From Rhodospirillales bacterium (GTDB taxonomy: Bacteria > Pseudomonadota > Alphaproteobacteria > Rhodospirillales > Shumkoniaceae): a stretch of 64,000 bases of DNA. Position numbers and translations under genes: made by a program. The stretch is from contig JACZKS010000159.1 in assembly GCA_014859895.1 (NCBI GenBank), positions 1 through 64,000 of the forward strand, in the 5' to 3' direction. Shown one piece after another: positions 18,101 through 28,362 of the stretch; position 1 is the first letter of the stretch; each line of letters begins with the position of its first letter. The notes under the pieces were generated by a model. That model saw only the letters and a list, made by a program, of their open reading frames with translations. It made no database searches and had not been told where the DNA came from.

Positions 18101-19408
18101 CTAACGCACGACCTCGCCATGCAGGTTGATGTCGAGACCTTCGACCTCGATCTCCTTGGGCACTCTGATGCCGATCACCACGTCGATGACCTTGAGCAGG
18201 ATGAAGGAGACGACGGCCGTATAGACGATGGTAGCGACGATGCCCTCGATCTGGGTCAGCACCTGGGCCGAGTTGCCCTCCAGCAGGCCCGCCGTGCCGC
18301 CGATGGCCTCGGCGGCGAAGACGCCGGTCAAGAGCGCACCGACGACGCCTCCCACGCCATGCACGCCGAAGGCGTCGAGCGAGTCGTCATAGCCCGCCAT
18401 GCGCTTGAGCGACGTGGCGCCCCAGAAGCAGGCGATGCCGGAGACGATGCCGATGATCAGAGCGCCGCCCGGCGCCACGAATCCCGAGGCCGGCGTGATG
18501 GCGACGAGGCCGGCCACCGCACCCGAGATGATTCCCAGCACGCTGGGCTTCTTGCGCACCATCCATTCGATCAGCATCCACGAGAGCGCGGCCGCCGCGG
18601 TGGCGATCTGGGTGACCGCCATGGCCATGCCGGCGGTCTCGTTGGCGGCGACCGCGGAACCGGCGTTGAAGCCGAACCAGCCGACCCACAGCAGCGAGGC
18701 GCCGATGACCGAGAGGGTCAGGTTGTGCGGCGCCATGTTTTCGGTGCCGTATCCCTGGCGCTTGCCGAGCACGATGGCGGCGACCAGGCCGGCGACGCCG
18801 GCGTTGATGTGGACCACGGTACCACCCGCGAAGTCGAGCACGCCAGCATCCATCAGGAAGCCGCCACCCCACACCCAATGGCAGATCGGGGCATAGACGA
18901 GCACCACCCAGAGCCCTATGAACCACAGCATGGCCGAGAATTTCATGCGGTCGGCGAAGGCGCCGGTGATCAGGGCCGGCGTGATGATGGCGAACGTCAT
19001 CTGGAAGGTCATGAACACCGATTCGGGAATGGTCCCGGTCAGCGATTCCTTGGTGAGATCCGCCAGGAGCATCTTGCCGAAGCCGCCGTAGAAAGCGTTG
19101 AGCCCGCCGCCGTCGCCAAACGCGAACGAATAGCCGACGACCATCCACAGCACGGTGACCAGACAGGTGATGGCGAAGCTCTGCATGGCGGTGGCCAACA
19201 CGTTCTTGCGGCGCACCATGCCGCCGTAGAACATGGCGAGACCAGGAATGGTCATCATCAGCACCAGCGCCGTCGAGGTGAGCATCCACGCCGTGTCGCC
19301 GGTATCCAGCGCGGGGGTGGCGTCTTGCGCCAACGCCGGGCCCGCCGTTACCAGAGCCGCGGCCAGCGCCCCCCCGCAGATCCGAACCGTCTTCTTCAAA
19401 TCAATCAT
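18101..19408 (-). CDS. amtB: Ammonium transporter AmtB
   Basis: 435 residues with a cleavable signal (ending PALAQ) and eleven membrane helices. Family signatures are DTAWMLTSTALVLMMTIPGLAMFYGG, HWVWGGGFL, the pore histidines in GGTVVHINAG and DAFGVHGVGGVVGALLTG, and a short cytoplasmic tail that binds PII. It conducts ammonia across the inner membrane. The start at 19408 gives the signal peptide; a longer frame would overlap glnK. It follows glnK by 13 bp, the conserved glnK-amtB arrangement. Confidence 0.97.
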   Translation of the reverse strand: MIDLKKTVRICGGALAAALVTAGPALAQDATPALDTGDTAWMLTSTALVLMMTIPGLAMFYGGMVRRKNVLATAMQSFAITCLVTVLWMVVGYSFAFGDGGGLNAFYGGFGKMLLADLTKESLTGTIPESVFMTFQMTFAIITPALITGAFADRMKFSAMLWFIGLWVVLVYAPICHWVWGGGFLMDAGVLDFAGGTVVHINAGVAGLVAAIVLGKRQGYGTENMAPHNLTLSVIGASLLWVGWFGFNAGSAVAANETAGMAMAVTQIATAAAALSWMLIEWMVRKKPSVLGIISGAVAGLVAITPASGFVAPGGALIIGIVSGIACFWGATSLKRMAGYDDSLDAFGVHGVGGVVGALLTGVFAAEAIGGTAGLLEGNSAQVLTQIEGIVATIVYTAVVSFILLKVIDVVIGIRVPKEIEVEGLDINLHGEVVR

Positions 19409-19421
19409 CTTCCCTTGCTCC

Positions 19422-20118
<697 letters not shown>

Positions 20119-20883
20119 ATGTCAGTTTCTCCTCTTTCACTGCGGATCTCGCCGCTCACGTTCGATGCCGTGTTGTTCGACCTCGACGGCGTTATCACGG
20201 CGACCGACAAGAACCATTTCACCGCTTGGAAGAGGCTGTTCGATTCCTTCCTCGAAGCTCGCGCCCGGCGGCAGGGAAAGCCGTTCCGTTCCTTCTCGGA
20301 AGCCGACATGACTACCTTCGTCGACGGCAAGCCGCGCTACGAGGGAGTTCGCAGCTTCCTCGCATCGCGCGGCATAGCCCTGCCCGAGGGGGACCTGAAC
20401 GACGCCGAGGACGCAGAAACGGTGCACGGCCTGGGCAACCGCAAGAACCGCCTGTTCAACGAAACCATCCGGACCCAGGGCGTCACCGTTTTCGAGGGGT
20501 CGCTCGCCCTTATCCACGCGCTGCGCGCCGCGGGCATCCGCTGCGCCGTCGTCTCCTCCAGCCGCAACTGCCGCCGCGTCCTCAAGGCGGCCGGCATCGA
20601 AGCCCTCATCGACGTTCGCTTCGACGGCATCAACGCCGCCGACTTGAAACTGATCGGCAAGCCCAATCCCGACACTTACCTGAAAGCCGCGGAATGGGTG
20701 GGCGTCGAGCCGGCCCGCGCGGTGGTCGTCGAGGACGCCATTGCCGGCGTGCAGGCGGGCCGGGCGGGCGGCTTCGGACTGGTCATTGGGGTCGACCGCG
20801 CTGGCATCGGCAGGGCGCTCAGCGATGCCGGCGCCGACATCGTGGTGAAGGACCTCAGCGAACTGCTGCTCGAAAAGGCGTGA
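20119..20883 (+). CDS. pgmB: Beta-phosphoglucomutase-type HAD hydrolase
   Basis: 254 residues. HAD motif I is VLFDLDGVITATDKNH with nucleophile and acid Asp pair, motif II is VVSSSRNCRRVL, motif III Lys is in IGKPNPDTYLKAA, and motif IV is VVEDAIAGVQAG. The family interconverts beta-glucose 1-phosphate and glucose 6-phosphate. It precedes otsB by 3 bp and a GH65 phosphorylase gene, whose product is expected to be beta-glucose 1-phosphate. The start at 20119 is chosen for length; a GTG at 20050 is possible but would add residues not typical of the family. Confidence 0.88.
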   Translation: MSVSPLSLRISPLTFDAVLFDLDGVITATDKNHFTAWKRLFDSFLEARARRQGKPFRSFSEADMTTFVDGKPRYEGVRSFLASRGIALPEGDLNDAEDAETVHGLGNRKNRLFNETIRTQGVTVFEGSLALIHALRAAGIRCAVVSSSRNCRRVLKAAGIEALIDVRFDGINAADLKLIGKPNPDTYLKAAEWVGVEPARAVVVEDAIAGVQAGRAGGFGLVIGVDRAGIGRALSDAGADIVVKDLSELLLEKA

Positions 20884-20886
20884 GGA

Positions 20887-21696
20887 ATGGCCCGAACTCT
20901 CAAAGACCTGCCGTCAGCTCTCGACCGGGTGGATGAACTGGCCCGTCGCCTCGCCGGACGCCGGCCGGCGGTATTCCTTGATTACGACGGCACCCTGACG
21001 CCCATCGTCGAACGGCCGGAATTGGCCGTTCTTTCGGAATCGATGCGAAACATCGTGCGCGACCTGGCCCAACGCTGCCCGGTCGCCGTGGTCAGCGGTC
21101 GCGACCGCGCCGACGTCGAGCGACTGGTCGGTATCGACGGCCTGGTCTTCGCCGGCAGTCACGGCTTCGACATTCGGGTGCCGGGCGGCCGGCGCATCGC
21201 CCGCCAGGAGGGTGAAAATTTCGCCCCGCTATTGGAGACCATCAAGGCTCGTCTGCACCGCGAGGTCGACTCCATCGCGGGCTCGCTGGTCGAGCCCAAG
21301 AAGGCTTCGGTGGCCGTCCACTACCGCCAGGTGGCCGAGGCCGAGCGGCCGCGGATCGCCGCCGTCGTCGAGGCCATCCTGGCCGATCACCCCACCCTGC
21401 GGGTGACGCCCGGCAAGATGGTCTATGAGATCCAGCCGAAGCTGGACTGGAACAAGGGCCATGCGGTTCTGTGGCTGCTCAAGGCCCTGGGCCTGACGGC
21501 GCCCGATGTGCTGCCGCTCTATTTCGGCGACGACGTCACCGACGAAGACGCGTTCGAAGCGCTGGCCGGCCGCGGCATCGGCATCTATGTCGGCGGCGCT
21601 CCCGGCGAGGCCGCGGAAGATCGTCCGACCGCCGCCGGTTATCGTCTTGAAACGCCGGAGGAAACCGGCCGGCTGCTCGATACCCTGGCTCGCTAG
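20887..21696 (+). CDS. otsB: Trehalose-6-phosphate phosphatase
   Basis: 269 residues, HAD class IIB. Motif I is VFLDYDGTLTPIVERPE, motif II is VAVVSGRDRADVERLVG with AGSHGFDIR, then KASVAVHYRQ, the conserved GKMVYEIQPKLDWNKGHAVLWLL, and motif IV FGDDVTDEDAFEAL. It dephosphorylates trehalose 6-phosphate to trehalose. No otsA (synthase) is present in the window; the substrate could come from elsewhere. It sits between pgmB and GH65 in one operon. Confidence 0.95.
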   Translation: MARTLKDLPSALDRVDELARRLAGRRPAVFLDYDGTLTPIVERPELAVLSESMRNIVRDLAQRCPVAVVSGRDRADVERLVGIDGLVFAGSHGFDIRVPGGRRIARQEGENFAPLLETIKARLHREVDSIAGSLVEPKKASVAVHYRQVAEAERPRIAAVVEAILADHPTLRVTPGKMVYEIQPKLDWNKGHAVLWLLKALGLTAPDVLPLYFGDDVTDEDAFEALAGRGIGIYVGGAPGEAAEDRPTAAGYRLETPEETGRLLDTLAR

Positions 21697-21730
21697 ACCC
21701 CCGGTCCCCACCAGCCAAGGAGGCGCGGCC

Positions 21731-24133
21731 ATGCCCGCTTGGACCCTCACCTACGACGGCTTCCTGCCCACCGAGGAAGGCCTGCGCGAAGCCCTCTGCG
21801 TACTGGGCAACGGCTACTTCTGCACGCGCGGCGCCGCCGAGTGGGCCGACGCCACAACCGACATCCACTACCCCGGCACCTACGTGGCCGGCGGCTACAA
21901 CCGCCTGGTCACCGAGGTCGCCGGCCGGCCGGTCGAGAACGAGGACCTGGTCAACATGCCGAACTGGCTATGCCTGACGTGGCGCGCCGGCGACGGACCG
22001 TGGTTCGACTTGGCGGGGGTGGAGATCCTGTCCTACCGCCAGGAGCTCAACGTGCACGAGGGCATGCTGGTCCGCCGCATCGAGGTACGCGACGGCAACG
22101 GCCGCGAGACGGTGCTGTCCAGCCGGCGCATCGTATGCATGGACAAGCCGCACCTGGCGGCCATCGAGATGACGATCGCGCCGGCCAACTGGTCGGGGCG
22201 GATCGAGGTCCGTTCCGCCCTCGACGGCCGCGTCGTCAACGCCGGGGTCGCCCGCTATCGTCAACTCAACAACCGCCATCTGATTCCGCTGGACGCAGGG
22301 GCCGAGGGCGACGGCCTCATCCATCTCCTGGTCGAGACCAGCCAGTCGGGCCTCAAGGTCGCCGAGGCGGCGCGCACCCGCCTTCTCGACGGCGCGGGCA
22401 CGCCGCTTGCCGCCCGCGTCGAGACCACCATCGAGGCCGGCTACGTCGCCCAGACCTTTTCGCTCGACGCCAACGAAGGGTCGCCGGTAATCGTCGAGAA
22501 GGTTGTGGCGCTCTATACCTCGCGCGACCGCGCCATCTCCCATCCCCTCGACGAGACGAGGACGGCTGTCCGGAGGGCCGGCTTCTTCGGCGACCGGCTG
22601 CACGGCCACAAGGTGGCCTGGAAACAGCTGTGGCGGCGCTGCGACATGGTGCTCGACAAGAGCGAGCGCATCCAGATGATCCTGCGCGTCCACATCTTCC
22701 ACCTGTTGCAAACGGCGTCGCGCAACACCGTGGACCTCGACGCCGGCATCCCCGCACGCGGCTGGCACGGCGAGGCCTACCGCGGCCACGTCTTCTGGGA
22801 CGAGCTGTTCATCTTCCCGTTCCTCAACCACAACCTCCCGGAGCTTACCCATTCGCTGCTGCGATACCGCCACCGCCGGCTCGACGAGGCACGAGCCGCC
22901 GCCACCGAGGCCGGTTTTCGGGGGGCGATGTTCCCCTGGCAGAGCGGTGCCAGCGGGCGCGAGGAAACCCAGTCGATGCACCTCAACCCGAAATCGGGAC
23001 GCTGGCTGCCGGACCTCAGCCACAACCAGCGTCACGTCAATATCGCCATCGCCTACAATGTCTGGCAGTACTGGCAGGTCACCGGCAACGACGGCTTCAT
23101 GTCGATCTTCGGCGCCGAACTCATGTTCGAGATCGCCCGCTTCTGGGCCAGCATCGCGCACTACAACCCCGAGCGCGACCGCTATGAGATCCACGGCGTC
23201 ATGGGCCCCGACGAATATCACGAGGACGATCCCAACCACGATGGGCCGGGACTGCGCAACAACGCCTATACCAATGTCATGGTGGCGTGGAGCCTGAACG
23301 CGGCGCTCAAGGCGCTCGATTCGCTCCTGCCCTACCGGCGCGACGAGTTGCGTGAAACCTTGGACCTGACGGACGCCGAGATCTCGCTGTGGGCCGACAT
23401 GAGCCGCAAGATGTTCGTACCTTTCCACGACGACGACATCATCAGCCAATTCGAGGGTTACGAAGCCCTCAAGGAGTTCGACTGGGCGGGCTATCGCGAA
23501 AAGCATGGTGACATCCGCAGGCTCGACCGCATCCTCGAGGCCGAGGGGGATTCGGCCAACAACTACAAGCTTTCCAAGCAGGCCGACGTGCTGATGCTGT
23601 TCTACCTGTTCTCGGAAGACGAGATCGCCCGCCTCTTCGCCATGCTGGGCCATCGCCTGGACGCCGCCGGCATCCACAAGAACATCGCCTATTACTTGGC
23701 CCGCACCTCGCACGGATCGACGTTGAGCCGCCTGGTGCAATCGGCGGTGTTATCGCGCTACGACCGCGAGACTTCATGGACGGCCTTCTGCGAGGCGTTG
23801 GAGAGCGACATTTCAGACGTTCAGGGCGGCACCACCACCGAAGGCATTCACCTGGGCGCCATGGCGGGAACCGTCGACCTCGTGCAGCGGATCTACACCG
23901 GCCTCGAGATTCGCGAGGGGGTCCTTTTCTTCAACCCACGCCTGCCACGCCATCTGGGGTCGCTGGAGTTCGCCGTCCGCTACCGGGGCATGTGGCTGGA
24001 CGTCCGGGTAACCGGGACGGAGCTGGCTCTGTCGCCACGTGCCGACGCCCGGACCGAGCCGGTGCGAATTGGCGTCGTCGACCGCGTCTATTTCCTGAAA
24101 CCGGGCTACCGGCAGCTCTTTCCCCTTGCCTGA
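21731..24133 (+). CDS. Glycoside hydrolase family 65 disaccharide phosphorylase
   Basis: 800 residues with the GH65 order: N-terminal beta-sandwich (EEGLREALCVLGNGYFCTRGAAEW), linker helices, an (alpha/alpha)6 barrel (GHVFWDELFIFPFLNHNLPEL, FPWQSGASGREETQ) and a small C-terminal sheet. The general acid is Glu495 in VMGPDEYHED, and phosphate contacts are expected from KLSKQADVLM and TSHGSTLSR. The enzyme should split a glucose disaccharide with phosphate into beta-glucose 1-phosphate and glucose. With pgmB and otsB beside it, trehalose is the likeliest substrate, but kojibiose or maltose activity cannot be excluded from sequence. Confidence 0.93.
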   Translation: MPAWTLTYDGFLPTEEGLREALCVLGNGYFCTRGAAEWADATTDIHYPGTYVAGGYNRLVTEVAGRPVENEDLVNMPNWLCLTWRAGDGPWFDLAGVEILSYRQELNVHEGMLVRRIEVRDGNGRETVLSSRRIVCMDKPHLAAIEMTIAPANWSGRIEVRSALDGRVVNAGVARYRQLNNRHLIPLDAGAEGDGLIHLLVETSQSGLKVAEAARTRLLDGAGTPLAARVETTIEAGYVAQTFSLDANEGSPVIVEKVVALYTSRDRAISHPLDETRTAVRRAGFFGDRLHGHKVAWKQLWRRCDMVLDKSERIQMILRVHIFHLLQTASRNTVDLDAGIPARGWHGEAYRGHVFWDELFIFPFLNHNLPELTHSLLRYRHRRLDEARAAATEAGFRGAMFPWQSGASGREETQSMHLNPKSGRWLPDLSHNQRHVNIAIAYNVWQYWQVTGNDGFMSIFGAELMFEIARFWASIAHYNPERDRYEIHGVMGPDEYHEDDPNHDGPGLRNNAYTNVMVAWSLNAALKALDSLLPYRRDELRETLDLTDAEISLWADMSRKMFVPFHDDDIISQFEGYEALKEFDWAGYREKHGDIRRLDRILEAEGDSANNYKLSKQADVLMLFYLFSEDEIARLFAMLGHRLDAAGIHKNIAYYLARTSHGSTLSRLVQSAVLSRYDRETSWTAFCEALESDISDVQGGTTTEGIHLGAMAGTVDLVQRIYTGLEIREGVLFFNPRLPRHLGSLEFAVRYRGMWLDVRVTGTELALSPRADARTEPVRIGVVDRVYFLKPGYRQLFPLA

Positions 24134-24344
24134 GGGGGCCGGCGGCCGTGCCGAAGCGAAGACCGCGAACACCCGCGGATTTGCCCGTCGAACCGATCAA
24201 CCGCCTTGCATGAGGGCCCGAAAATCGGCAAGAGTCGCCACCACACCGGGCGGCGCACAATTAAAAAGAGTTTTCCCGGGGGGTGCTCTTCGCTTGTAGA
24301 GATACTGTCAACTGGTGTAGGGTTAATTACGTTTCGGAAACGCA

Positions 24345-26804
24345 ATGGATTTTGCGTTAATTTTCAATAATATGTTCGAAAATTCTACATTTCGGGCGTC
24401 AATTCGGGGACTGTTGATCCCGTTCGTCGTGATCGCCCTGATCGGAAGCGCTTTCGTCGCCGGCGCGCTTATAGTCGCGGCCGGCAGCCAGGACCGCATC
24501 GCCGAAGAGGCGGAGGCCCGCGCCGTGCGCAACCAGATCGCACAACTGACCCAACAGATCGAACGCATCGTCCTCGACTACAGCTATTGGGACCAGGCCG
24601 TCGAGAACCTGGTCGAAACCTTTGATCCCGGCTGGACCGCAGATAATCTCGGGGCGTACCTGAACGACGTCCACAAGATCGACGTCAGCTATGTGCTCGA
24701 CCCCGACAACCGCGTGACCTATGCCTACGCGCCGGGCGCGACCGCCACGGTCGAGCCCTTCATCCGCTTTTCCGGCGGGCTCGACGTCCTGGTCAAGCTG
24801 GCCCGCCAAACCAAACCCGACGTGCCGCCGGTGCCGGCTGCCGGCTTCCTGCGCGACGGCAACACCCTTCACATCGCCGCCGCCAGCGCGCTGACCAGCT
24901 ATGAAACGGTGGGTGACCGGCGCGTCGACCGGGGCACGAACTGGGTTTTGCTGTTCACCGTCGAACTGAACCCGCGCGCGATCACCCGCATGGCCTCGCA
25001 CGTCGGCCTCGACGACCTTGCCGTCGTCTTCTCGTCGATCGCCCCGCCACCGCCCCATGTCGCCGTGAAGCAGGCCAACGGCCATCCGGCCGGGTATCTG
25101 ACCTGGCGGGGTTCGCATCCCGGCCGCGACATGCTGTGGTGGTCGCTGCCGGGGCTGGCCGTCATCTTGGTGCTTCTCACTGGGCTTGGCGTCGTCTTCG
25201 TGCGTCGCGCCGTCGACACCGCCTTGCGGCTCGAAAGCCAGACCGCCGCCGCCATCGCCCAGAGGATGCGCTCCGAAACCTATCTGGCGATGGCCGGCAC
25301 CATGATGGTGGCGCTCGACCGCGACGGCCGGGTAACCATGGCCAACCGCAAGGCCTGCGATATCCTCGGCTATCGCGAGGACGAGATCATGGGAATCGAC
25401 TGGCTGGAAACGATGGTGGCTCCCGAGCATCGCGACCGCCAGCGGCGCGTTTCCGGGGTGGCGCTGGCCGGCAACATCGAATCGGTACGCGAGCACGAAA
25501 CCCTGATCGTGACGAAGGGCGGAGAGCGCCGGCTCATCGCCTGGTACAACAATATCGTCGAGGATGCGCAGAGCGGCATCCTGGGGACATTGAGTTCGGG
25601 CCAGGACATCACCACCAAGCGCCGGACCGAGGACGCGTTCCGCCAGCTCCAGTTCCGCTTCCAGGCCCTTCTCGACCACTCGCCGTCGGCCATTTTCCTC
25701 AAGGACACCGAGGGGCGCTTCGTCTTCGCCAACAAGGAATTCGCCCGCCGGAACCGCACCCGGGTGGAGGACGTGGCCGGCAAGACGGATTACGACTTCT
25801 TCGACGAGGAAACCGCCCGGCGCCTGGAGGCGGTCGAGCGCAAGGTCATGGAAACCCGCCAGACCCGGCAGACCGAGATCGCCATCGTAACCCTCGACGG
25901 TCCGCGGACCATTATGTCCTTGAAGTTCCCCATTCTCGACGAAAACGGCACGCTGATCGGCACCGGCGGCATCGGCTCCGACATCACCGAGCACGAGCAG
26001 GCCAAGGTGGCCGCCCAGAAATTGCAGGCCGACCTGGCGCAGGTGCTGCGCCTGGGCACGGTCGGCGAGATCGCCTCGGGCCTCGCCCACGAGATCAACC
26101 AGCCGCTGACGGCGGTGATGAACTACGCCGTCGGCATGCTGCGCCGGCTGCGCTCCGGCGGCGTCCAGCCGGAAGACACCATCCGCGTCTTCGAAATCAT
26201 TGCCGAACAGGCCCGCCGGGCCGGCGACATCGTCCGACGCATGCGCCAGTTCGTGCGCCGCGAGGGTCCCGGATTCAACGCAGCCAACATCAATCGGGCG
26301 ATCCGCGAGGCGATCGACCTGGTAACGGCCGACGCCACCGCCCTCCACGTGGCCATCGAATTCGATCTCGACGAATCGCTGCCGCCCATCCTGGCCGACG
26401 CCGTCCAGGTCCAGCAGGCGATCCTCAACCTCGCCCGCAACGCCCTTGACGCCATGACCGGCGAAACCGCCGCCGCCCTGCCTCGCCGGCTGACGCTGAG
26501 GACCCGGCATACCGAAGCGGGAATGATCGAGGTGACGGTCGCCGACACCGGCCCGGGCATCCCCGAACGCATCCGCAGCCGCGTCCTCGATCCCTTCTTC
26601 TCGACCCGCAAGGGGGCGATGGGGATGGGCCTGCCGATCTGCCGGACCATCGTCACCGCACATGGCGGGACGCTGTGGTTCACCACCGGTCCCGACAAGG
26701 GAACGTCGTTCCACTTCACCTTGCCCGTCGCGCCGCGAGCGGCCATGGAGGCCGAAACGGCGACCCAGGAAATGCCGGCCGGCCGGACGCGGGTTAGCCG
26801 TTGA
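24345..26804 (+). CDS. CHASE4-PAS-PAS sensor histidine kinase
   Basis: 819 residues. Membrane segments at about 24-46 and 262-285 flank a periplasmic CHASE4-like domain (LDYSYWDQAVENLVETFDPGW). Two PAS domains follow (about 315-425, with IGY-like ILGYREDEIMGIDWLE; and 435-550, with LKDTEGRFVFANKEFARRN). The kinase core has H-box GLAHEINQPLTAVMNY, N-box LNLARNALDAM and G boxes DTGPGIPE and GMGMGLPICRTIV. The H-box is the FixL/DctB type. No response regulator is adjacent, so the partner is unknown. The 210 bp upstream are AT-rich and contain a short dyad around CGTTTCGGAAACG just before the ATG. Confidence 0.93.
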   Translation: MDFALIFNNMFENSTFRASIRGLLIPFVVIALIGSAFVAGALIVAAGSQDRIAEEAEARAVRNQIAQLTQQIERIVLDYSYWDQAVENLVETFDPGWTADNLGAYLNDVHKIDVSYVLDPDNRVTYAYAPGATATVEPFIRFSGGLDVLVKLARQTKPDVPPVPAAGFLRDGNTLHIAAASALTSYETVGDRRVDRGTNWVLLFTVELNPRAITRMASHVGLDDLAVVFSSIAPPPPHVAVKQANGHPAGYLTWRGSHPGRDMLWWSLPGLAVILVLLTGLGVVFVRRAVDTALRLESQTAAAIAQRMRSETYLAMAGTMMVALDRDGRVTMANRKACDILGYREDEIMGIDWLETMVAPEHRDRQRRVSGVALAGNIESVREHETLIVTKGGERRLIAWYNNIVEDAQSGILGTLSSGQDITTKRRTEDAFRQLQFRFQALLDHSPSAIFLKDTEGRFVFANKEFARRNRTRVEDVAGKTDYDFFDEETARRLEAVERKVMETRQTRQTEIAIVTLDGPRTIMSLKFPILDENGTLIGTGGIGSDITEHEQAKVAAQKLQADLAQVLRLGTVGEIASGLAHEINQPLTAVMNYAVGMLRRLRSGGVQPEDTIRVFEIIAEQARRAGDIVRRMRQFVRREGPGFNAANINRAIREAIDLVTADATALHVAIEFDLDESLPPILADAVQVQQAILNLARNALDAMTGETAAALPRRLTLRTRHTEAGMIEVTVADTGPGIPERIRSRVLDPFFSTRKGAMGMGLPICRTIVTAHGGTLWFTTGPDKGTSFHFTLPVAPRAAMEAETATQEMPAGRTRVSR

Positions 26805-26809
26805 GCCGG

Positions 26810-26846
26810 CTGGCGCCGTCTCCTATAAGGGGACGCTAGGCGCCAG
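26810..26846 (+). terminator. Terminator-like hairpin after the histidine kinase
   Basis: Perfect 8-bp arms CTGGCGCC/GGCGCCAG enclose an inner imperfect stem (GTCTCC/GGGGAC), 5 bp after the kinase stop. No T tract follows, so termination would be weak or Rho-assisted. Confidence 0.35.
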
Positions 26847-26893
26847 TCTCGGATCGCCAGCCCACCGGTTCCGCAAGGGGAGGAGAATCAACC

Positions 26894-27940
26894 ATGGCCG
26901 CCAAGCCGCGCCTTCGTTTCGCCGTCATCGGCGTCAACCACTACCACATCTTCGGGCAGACCCAGTGCCTGCTGGACGCCGGCGCCGAGCTGGTCGCCGT
27001 CGATCTCGCTGGCGGCGAGCCGCACATCGTGACCGGCTATCGCGACAAGTACCCACAGGCGCGCCAGGTTCGCGACAAGGCCGAGATCCTGGAAGACGCC
27101 ACCATCCAGCTGGTGGTCGGCGCCGCCATCCCCTACCGGCGGGCCGCCCTCGGCATCGAGGTGATGCGCCACGGCAAGGACTACATGACAGACAAGGGCG
27201 GCTTCACCACGCTTGAGCAGCTCGACGCCGTGCGTCGGGTCCAGAAGGAGACCGGCCGCATCTATTCGATCTGTTTCTCCGAGCGCTTCGAGAACCGGGC
27301 GACGGTGAAGGCAGCCGAACTGGTGCGTTCCGGCGCCATCGGGCGCGTGCTCCAGACAGTCGGCCTGGGGCCGCACGCACTGCACAACCAGCCGCGCCCG
27401 GAGTGGTTCTTCCGCCGTGAGCCGACCGGCGGCATCCTGGCCGACATCGCGTCGCATCAGGTCGACCAGTTCCTTTACTTCACCGGCGCCAAGGATGCCC
27501 AGATGGTGTCCAGCCAAGTGGCCAACCACAACAACCCGCAGTATCCGGAATTCGAGGACTTCGGGGAGATCGTGCTCGCCGGAGCCGGCGCCACCGGCTA
27601 CATCCGGGTCGACTGGTTCACGCCGGGTGGGCTGGGGGTATGGGGCGACGGCCGGCTGTTCGTGCTGGGCACCGAAGGCTATATCGAGCTTCGCAAGTAC
27701 ATCGACGTGGCCGGCCGTCCCGGCGCCAACCACCTGTTCCTGGTCGACGGCAAGGGGACCCGCCATTTCGACTGCAACGACGTGCCGCTGCCTTATGGCG
27801 AGCAGTTGATCGCCGATGTGCTCGAGCGCACCGAAACGGCGATGGGCCAGGAGCACTGCTTCCTCGCCTCCCGCTTGTGCCTGGAAGCCGAAGCCAAAGC
27901 CCGCCGCCTAGGCCATCTGGCCGGCGACGCCGGCGCCTGA
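26894..27940 (+). CDS. Gfo/Idh/MocA-family oxidoreductase
   Basis: 348 residues. The N-terminal Rossmann fold opens with LRFAVIGVNHYHIFGQTQCLLDAGAELVAVD, where the usual GxGxxG is altered to GVNHYH. The catalytic region includes DYMTDKGGFTT (Lys in the EKP-like position) and the C-terminal sheet has PTGGILADIASHQVDQFLYFTG, with the conserved Asp and His. These enzymes oxidise or reduce sugars or cyclitols with NAD(P). Substrate unknown. The start follows AGGGGAGGAGAA. Confidence 0.88.
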   Translation: MAAKPRLRFAVIGVNHYHIFGQTQCLLDAGAELVAVDLAGGEPHIVTGYRDKYPQARQVRDKAEILEDATIQLVVGAAIPYRRAALGIEVMRHGKDYMTDKGGFTTLEQLDAVRRVQKETGRIYSICFSERFENRATVKAAELVRSGAIGRVLQTVGLGPHALHNQPRPEWFFRREPTGGILADIASHQVDQFLYFTGAKDAQMVSSQVANHNNPQYPEFEDFGEIVLAGAGATGYIRVDWFTPGGLGVWGDGRLFVLGTEGYIELRKYIDVAGRPGANHLFLVDGKGTRHFDCNDVPLPYGEQLIADVLERTETAMGQEHCFLASRLCLEAEAKARRLGHLAGDAGA

Positions 27941-28165
27941 ACGACGGGTTTTTCCAGCGGCCGCTGCCGGAGCGAAGTTGAGCGATCCCCACAGGGTGCG
28001 CGCCAGCCGGCGCAAGGCGGCGGCCGTTCCCGTGTTGCCCTCGTGGTCGCACTGATCGGCCAGCGCCGCGACTTCGGCGATGCGCAGGACGACATCCGTC
28101 TTGGCGCCGAAAGGGAGGGGCCGATGGATCGACGCTTTTTTCGCATTCTGCGACGTCATTTTCAT
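27908..28165 (-). CDS. Small hypothetical protein
   Basis: 85 codons starting at the ATG at 28165 (a GTG lies 9 bp upstream). The middle (KTDVVLRIAEVAALADQCDHEGNTGTAAALRRLARTLWGSL) reads like a compact two-helix domain, while both ends are low complexity. The 3' end overlaps the dehydrogenase gene on the other strand by 33 bp. The ribosome-binding site is weak. It fills an otherwise empty gap and has sensible composition, but could be spurious. Confidence 0.4.
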   Translation of the reverse strand: MKMTSQNAKKASIHRPLPFGAKTDVVLRIAEVAALADQCDHEGNTGTAAALRRLARTLWGSLNFAPAAAAGKTRRSGAGVAGQMA

Positions 28166-28326
28166 GGCTTCCACCCGCTTTTTCCCGATGTGTGGCGTTG
28201 TCGTGCTTTTCTTTGGTAATCATGCAAGGAGCGTGCCAGCAAGGGATGGTGCGCAACTGGGCGACGAAAAACATTTCCGCCCCATGGTACGATAGGATCG
28301 GTCGGCCGAGGCACGGCTCTCAGGAC

Positions 28327-28356
28327 TTGCCGAACCTCGTCCGGCCACCCTATACT
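28327..28356 (+). promoter_or_regulatory. Sigma-70 type promoter for the aor operon
   Basis: TTGCCG and TATACT separated by 18 bases. Transcription would start near 28363, about 190 bases before the first gene, leaving a long leader. Confidence 0.55.
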
Positions 28357-28362
28357 TCGTTA

